Assembly: GCA_025360285.1 (NCBI GenBank) | Contig: JANYCM010000283.1 | Coordinates: 1 to 38,920, forward strand | Source: Sphingomonadales bacterium | GTDB taxonomy: Bacteria; Pseudomonadota; Alphaproteobacteria; Sphingomonadales; Sphingomonadaceae | Reading direction: 5' to 3' | Length of the DNA stretch: 38,920 nt | Part shown: in pieces, positions 35,330-38,920 of the stretch | Position numbering within the stretch: position 1 is the stretch's first letter | Layout of the letters: every line of letters starts with the position of its first letter | The notes under the pieces: generated by a model | What the model saw: only the letters and a program-made list of their open reading frames with translations | The model's database searches: none | Told to the model about the DNA's origin: nothing | Program-made: the position numbers and the translations under genes

Positions 35330-35822
35330 GCCCGGCATAGGACGGATCGCTGCGATCGCGGCGACTGGGCTGAAGATTGTCGCCCAGCCACAAGCCCTCG
35401 ATCGTATCGACCTTGTTCGAATCGGCCAGCACCACGCGCTTCGTGATACGCCATTCGCCATCGCGGCGCTCCAGATGGTCAACATAGCGGACATTGGCGA
35501 TCAGGTCGGCGGCGGGCGCATCGGCCGCCGCGGGCCGGCGGTGGAAGACGACGGCATAATGTTCGGCCCAGGCGCTGTCGCTATCGACTTGGACCAGCTG
35601 GTTGCCGGTGAAGTGCGTCGTCGATTCAAAGCGCGGCAAACCGGCCGCCGCCCAGGCGATGAAGCCTTCGATGCCGCCCTTGTAGCTGCCATGATCATCG
35701 GTGCCATCGGGATGATAGCAGGACCGAACGAGGTCCCAGTCCAGCCGGTCGACACCGCGGCAATAGCGGATGTGCAGCTTTTTGATCGCCGCTTCATCGA
35801 GCAGGGTCTGGATGTCCATCAT
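35316..35822 (-). CDS. SnoaL-like / nuclear transport factor 2-like protein
   Basis: 168 residues, start ATG at 35822 overlapping the acyl-CoA dehydrogenase stop (TGATG). LDEAAIKKLHIRYCRGVDRLDWDLVRSCY is the standard opening of the SnoaL_4 group, with HPDGTDDHGSY and a YAVVFHRR strand. Members act as small cyclases, isomerases or dehydratases in sphingomonad degradation clusters; here the substrate is unknown. Confidence 0.82.
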   Translation of the reverse strand: MMDIQTLLDEAAIKKLHIRYCRGVDRLDWDLVRSCYHPDGTDDHGSYKGGIEGFIAWAAAGLPRFESTTHFTGNQLVQVDSDSAWAEHYAVVFHRRPAAADAPAADLIANVRYVDHLERRDGEWRITKRVVLADSNKVDTIEGLWLGDNLQPSRRDRSDPSYAGLSAA

Positions 35823-36958
35823 CACGCTGCCAGCCGCGACAATTCCGCAAAGCGCTGGCGCTGCCAGGCCGCATTGCCATAGGCCTGATCGAGCATCATC
35901 TGGCGCTTGAGATGATGGCTGACGATCAGTTCGGCACTGACCCCCAGCCCGCCATGCAGCTGGATCGCCTGGCGCGCCGCGTAAAGCCCGCATTGCCCGA
36001 TGCGAGCCTTGGCCGCCGCCACCGCCGGGCCGCGCATGGCGGGGTCGGCGGCCAGGCTGGCGGTGGCATAATAGACCATCGACCGCGCTTCCTCACAGGC
36101 GATGTTGATATCGACCATGCGGTGCTGCAGCGCCTGGAAACTGCCGATCGGTTTGCCGAACTGCACGCGGGTCTTGATATATTCCAGCGCGATTGCCGCC
36201 ACCGCCTCCATCGATCCCAGCGCTTCGGCCAGGTGCGCAACGATGGCGCGGTCAACGGCGGCTTCGATGACCGGCAGCGCCGCATCGGGCGCGCCGACAA
36301 GCGCCGCGCGGCCGATGATGACCTGATCGAGGTGCAGCCGGGCGTGGCGGTGATGATCGATGCTGCGATAGCGCTCGACCGTCAGCCCCGGTGCATCGCG
36401 GTGGACGAGGAAGAGCGAGATGCCATGCCGATCGGCGACGCTGCCACTGGTCCGGGCGGGGATGGCAAACCAGTCGGCATCGGCGCCGTCGATGACGTGC
36501 TGCTTCAGGCCCGACAGACGAAACCCGGTATCAAAACGTTCAGCGATGGTGGCGACATGGTTGAGGGTGAAGCCCGCCGCCGGTTCGCCCAGCGCCAGCG
36601 ATACCGCCATGCTGCCATCGGCAATGCCGGGCAGCAGCGCCGCCGCGTCGCCGGCACTGCCTTCGAGCAGGGCCGGGGCCAGCACCGCATGGGTGACATA
36701 GGGTTCCAGCATCAGATGCCGCCCGAAACCTTCGGCCAGGGTCATGATATAGCCATCGTTGACCGGCGAACGCGCGCCGCCATCTGCAAGTCCGAGATCG
36801 AGCCAGCCAAGCTGGGCCATCTCGCGCCAGCGGTCCCGGCGCGCTTCCGGGCCGGCGCGCAGCATGTCGAGCCGCGCCGAGGGGGGACAATGCCGGGCGC
36901 CGAACAGATCGACACTGTCGGCCAGCATCGCGTCTTCATCGCTGAGTTCGAAGTTCAT
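35822..36958 (-). CDS. Acyl-CoA dehydrogenase family protein
   Basis: 378 residues from the ATG at 36958, with GGGGAG at good spacing upstream. NFELSDEDAMLADSV is the usual N-terminal helix and TRVQFGKPIGSFQALQHRMVDI is the family signature. The end QLHGGLGVSAELIVSHHLKR carries a GVSAE in place of the common GMTDE. This resembles the subunits that work as unlike pairs in steroid or aromatic acid degradation. It oxidises an acyl-CoA with FAD; substrate unknown. It is divergent from an IclR regulator. Confidence 0.88.
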   Translation of the reverse strand: MNFELSDEDAMLADSVDLFGARHCPPSARLDMLRAGPEARRDRWREMAQLGWLDLGLADGGARSPVNDGYIMTLAEGFGRHLMLEPYVTHAVLAPALLEGSAGDAAALLPGIADGSMAVSLALGEPAAGFTLNHVATIAERFDTGFRLSGLKQHVIDGADADWFAIPARTSGSVADRHGISLFLVHRDAPGLTVERYRSIDHHRHARLHLDQVIIGRAALVGAPDAALPVIEAAVDRAIVAHLAEALGSMEAVAAIALEYIKTRVQFGKPIGSFQALQHRMVDINIACEEARSMVYYATASLAADPAMRGPAVAAAKARIGQCGLYAARQAIQLHGGLGVSAELIVSHHLKRQMMLDQAYGNAAWQRQRFAELSRLAA

Positions 36959-37204
36959 GATCAACTCCCCATCGGCATCTTTTCGGTGCGCCGCGATCAG
37001 CCTGACCGCATGCCGCACCGGTGTGGAAACAGGCGGGAAGCTCCTGTGACAAATATTGCATATGTGCTATGGTTCGCGCGATACGCCGGCAAACTCGACG
37101 CCGGATATCCCGTATGGAATTTGAAGCGGGACACAACACAGGCGGTTTCGTCTCCAGTCACGGCGCAAGATCGTGGCGGAGCGCCTGAAAATGGGGAGCA
37201 GACC

Positions 37205-38017
37205 ATGCGCAGACCCGTCGTCAAATCGGCATCCCGCGCCCTTGAGGTGCTGGAATTGTTCAACGAACAGCGCCGGCCGCTGAAGCTTCAGGAAATCTAT
37301 GAACTGCTCGGCTATCCGCAGTCGAGCGCCACCCATCTGATGAAAACCCTCGTTCACATGGGCTATATCAACTATAATCGCGCCACGCGCTCCTATGTGC
37401 CGAGCTGCCGTGTCCGCGGTCTGGGCATCTGGATGTCGAGTGCCATGTATGGCCAGCAGCGCTATCAGCGGCTGGTCGAAACGCTGCAGGAACGCACCGA
37501 TGAAACGGTCGCCCTGTCGATGCAGAATGACCTGTTCATCCAGTATTTCATCATCAAGACGCCCGACCATGAATTCAAGGCACCGCCCACCGAAGGCAAT
37601 ATGCGCCTGTTGTCGGATTCTACCTCCGGCATGGCGTTGCTCAGCCGGATGAGTGACCGCCAGGTCGACAAGATCTGCCGCAATATCAACTATTATGAGC
37701 GCGATCCGGGCCAGCGGGTGGAGCCGGCCGAAGTGATCAAGGAACTCAACTGGGTCCGCCACGTCGGCTATTGCTATCGCGAGAATGCGCCCAGCCCCGG
37801 CGTCTCGTCGATGGCATTTCCGCTCGATGAAACCGTCTATGGCATTCCGCTGGCCCTGGGCGTCGGTGGCACTACCGACCGGCTGGCGCGCGGCAAAAGT
37901 CGCATCACCCAGGCGGTGCGCGCCACCATTGCCGAATTCAGCGCCGAATTGCGCGACGAGGCGCCGATGCGTGCGCCAGAGCCGGAGCCGTTTTACGAAT
38001 TGCAGGGCGCTGCCTGA
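37205..38017 (+). CDS. IclR family transcriptional regulator
   Basis: 270 residues from the ATG at 37205, preceded by GGGGAG at a 6-base spacing. An N-terminal winged helix-turn-helix (VKSASRALEVLELFNEQRRP, then LKLQEIYELLGYPQSSATHL and MKTLVHMGYI) is followed by an IclR effector domain ending in RITQAVRATIAEFSAELR. It is divergent from the acyl-CoA dehydrogenase (246-base shared region) and probably controls it; that link is positional inference. Confidence 0.9.
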   Translation: MRRPVVKSASRALEVLELFNEQRRPLKLQEIYELLGYPQSSATHLMKTLVHMGYINYNRATRSYVPSCRVRGLGIWMSSAMYGQQRYQRLVETLQERTDETVALSMQNDLFIQYFIIKTPDHEFKAPPTEGNMRLLSDSTSGMALLSRMSDRQVDKICRNINYYERDPGQRVEPAEVIKELNWVRHVGYCYRENAPSPGVSSMAFPLDETVYGIPLALGVGGTTDRLARGKSRITQAVRATIAEFSAELRDEAPMRAPEPEPFYELQGAA

Positions 38018-38083
38018 AAGGCAGAAATCAGACCCCGATCGTTTCACACTGACACACAATAAGGCTTATTTGGACAGCCCGAC

Positions 38084-38110
38084 AAAAGGGTCTGGGGCCC
38101 GCGGCCCCAG
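38084..38110 (-). terminator. Rho-independent terminator of the SDR gene
   Basis: CTGGGGCC and GGCCCCAG (38092-38110) form an 8-bp stem with a 3-base loop. On the minus strand it is followed by ACCCTTTT. It lies between the convergent IclR and SDR genes. Confidence 0.55.
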
Positions 38111-38146
38111 CCGCCGGAGGCCCTGCCGCCAACCGCCCCGGCACAA

Positions 38147-38878
38147 TCAGGCCGTTATGAAGATTCCGCCATCGACGGCGAGCGCCTGGCCGGTGACATA
38201 ACCGCTGTCGGCCGAGGCGAAGAACAGCGCGACGCGGGCGACGTCCTCGGCGACGCCCAATCGCCGCAAGGGGGCGCGTTCGGTCCAGCGCGCGGCGCTT
38301 TCCGGTGTCATGTCGCGGGTGATGCCGGTGATGATCGGGCCGGGCAGGATGACATTGGCGGTGATGCCGGCCGGCCCCAGTTCGAGCGCCATCGCGCGGG
38401 TCAGTGCGATCATCCCGGCCTTGGCGGCGGCATAGGCGGTCTGGCCGGGCAGCGCGCGCAGCGCGGCCATGCTGGCAGTGGCAATGATCCGCCCGGCGCC
38501 CGATTGTTCGAGCAAGGGCACAAAGCCGCGTGCGATGCGGAAGCCGGCGCGCAGCGAGATGGCGAACATTTCGTCCCATGCGGCATCTGTCGTATCGGTG
38601 AAGGCGGCGCGGCGTTCGATGGCGGCATTGTTGAACAATATATCGGCACCGCCCAGCCATTTTGTGGCGGCCGCGACCAGCCGCGCCGGTGTGTCGTCGG
38701 CGGCCACATCGGCGGCAAAAGGCATGATTGCCTCGGTTGAAAAATTACAGGCGACGCCGGGCAGATCGACCGCCAGTACGCGCGCGCCTTCACGGGCGAA
38801 CAGTTCGGCGCTGGCATGGCCGATGCCCGAGGCGGCGCCAGTGATGATGGCGCGCCGCCCTTTCAGTCGATCACCCAT
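38147..38878 (-). CDS. SDR family NAD(P)-dependent oxidoreductase
   Basis: 243 residues from the ATG at 38878, with AGGAGA seven bases upstream. The motifs of a classical short-chain dehydrogenase are present: TGAASGIG cofactor loop, LFNNAA, catalytic Ser in ATASMAAL, Tyr/Lys in AYAAAKAG, and the end VTGQALAVDGG. An acidic residue after the second strand (LAVDLPG) favours NAD. The substrate is unknown; neighbours suggest a catabolic cluster. Confidence 0.9.
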   Translation of the reverse strand: MGDRLKGRRAIITGAASGIGHASAELFAREGARVLAVDLPGVACNFSTEAIMPFAADVAADDTPARLVAAATKWLGGADILFNNAAIERRAAFTDTTDAAWDEMFAISLRAGFRIARGFVPLLEQSGAGRIIATASMAALRALPGQTAYAAAKAGMIALTRAMALELGPAGITANVILPGPIITGITRDMTPESAARWTERAPLRRLGVAEDVARVALFFASADSGYVTGQALAVDGGIFITA

Positions 38879-38920
38879 GTCGCGGTCTCCTGGCTCAGCT
38901 GATGGTGTCACGGGCCAGGC

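Overview
The window looks like chromosomal DNA of a pigmented, high-GC alphaproteobacterium, most likely a member of the Sphingomonadales. I infer this from the compact crtY-crtI-crtB carotenoid order, the zapA-6S RNA-5-formyl-THF cyclo-ligase order, a Sphingomonas-like protein style, and abundant family-typical catabolic genes (P450, SDR, acyl-CoA dehydrogenase, SnoaL-like). No phage, IS element, integrase or CRISPR array was seen. Most long antisense reading frames are high-GC shadows.

Layout. 1-7300 (+): a tightly overlapped operon encoding a giant cytochrome P450-membrane-DyP peroxidase fusion (5' end outside the window, with an apparent -1 frameshift near 220), an anti-sigma-like membrane protein without zinc ligands, a subtilisin-like serine protease and a small secreted Cys-containing protein. 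7300-13060: two alpha/beta hydrolase-fold enzymes (-), a DctA-type symporter (+), an atypical Nramp-like transporter and a TesB thioesterase (-). 13208-15420: tRNA-Asp with its own promoter, a large inverted repeat, and a minus-strand housekeeping run: coiled-coil protein, zapA, 6S RNA with its own promoter, fau, a DUF2842-type protein and chorismate mutase. 15494-17852 (-): a P450 and a membrane-anchored alpha/beta hydrolase, divergent from crtY-crtI-crtB (17980-21860, +). 21948-24751 (+): a small membrane protein, an SPFH/band 7 protein and pyrG. 24810-32586 (-): a complete kdpFABCDE potassium-uptake operon, including a 29-residue kdpF and a close match to the E. coli KdpE operator upstream. 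32774-35329 (+): an LpxH-like phosphohydrolase, a GT4 glycosyltransferase and an SRPBCC protein. 35316-38878: an acyl-CoA dehydrogenase and a SnoaL-like protein (-), a divergent IclR regulator (+), and an SDR (-).

How the parts work together. The crt genes should give the path from geranylgeranyl-PP to phytoene, lycopene and beta-carotene. The divergently transcribed P450 is a candidate for modifying a carotenoid or other isoprenoid, but this is only inference from position. The kdp block is a textbook K+ scarcity system. The most unusual unit is the first operon. It joins two haem enzymes through a membrane segment, and couples them translationally to a membrane protein whose periplasmic tail resembles a protease propeptide and to an exported subtilase. 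It could be a cell-envelope oxidative system controlled by proteolysis, and is the best candidate here for an undescribed system.
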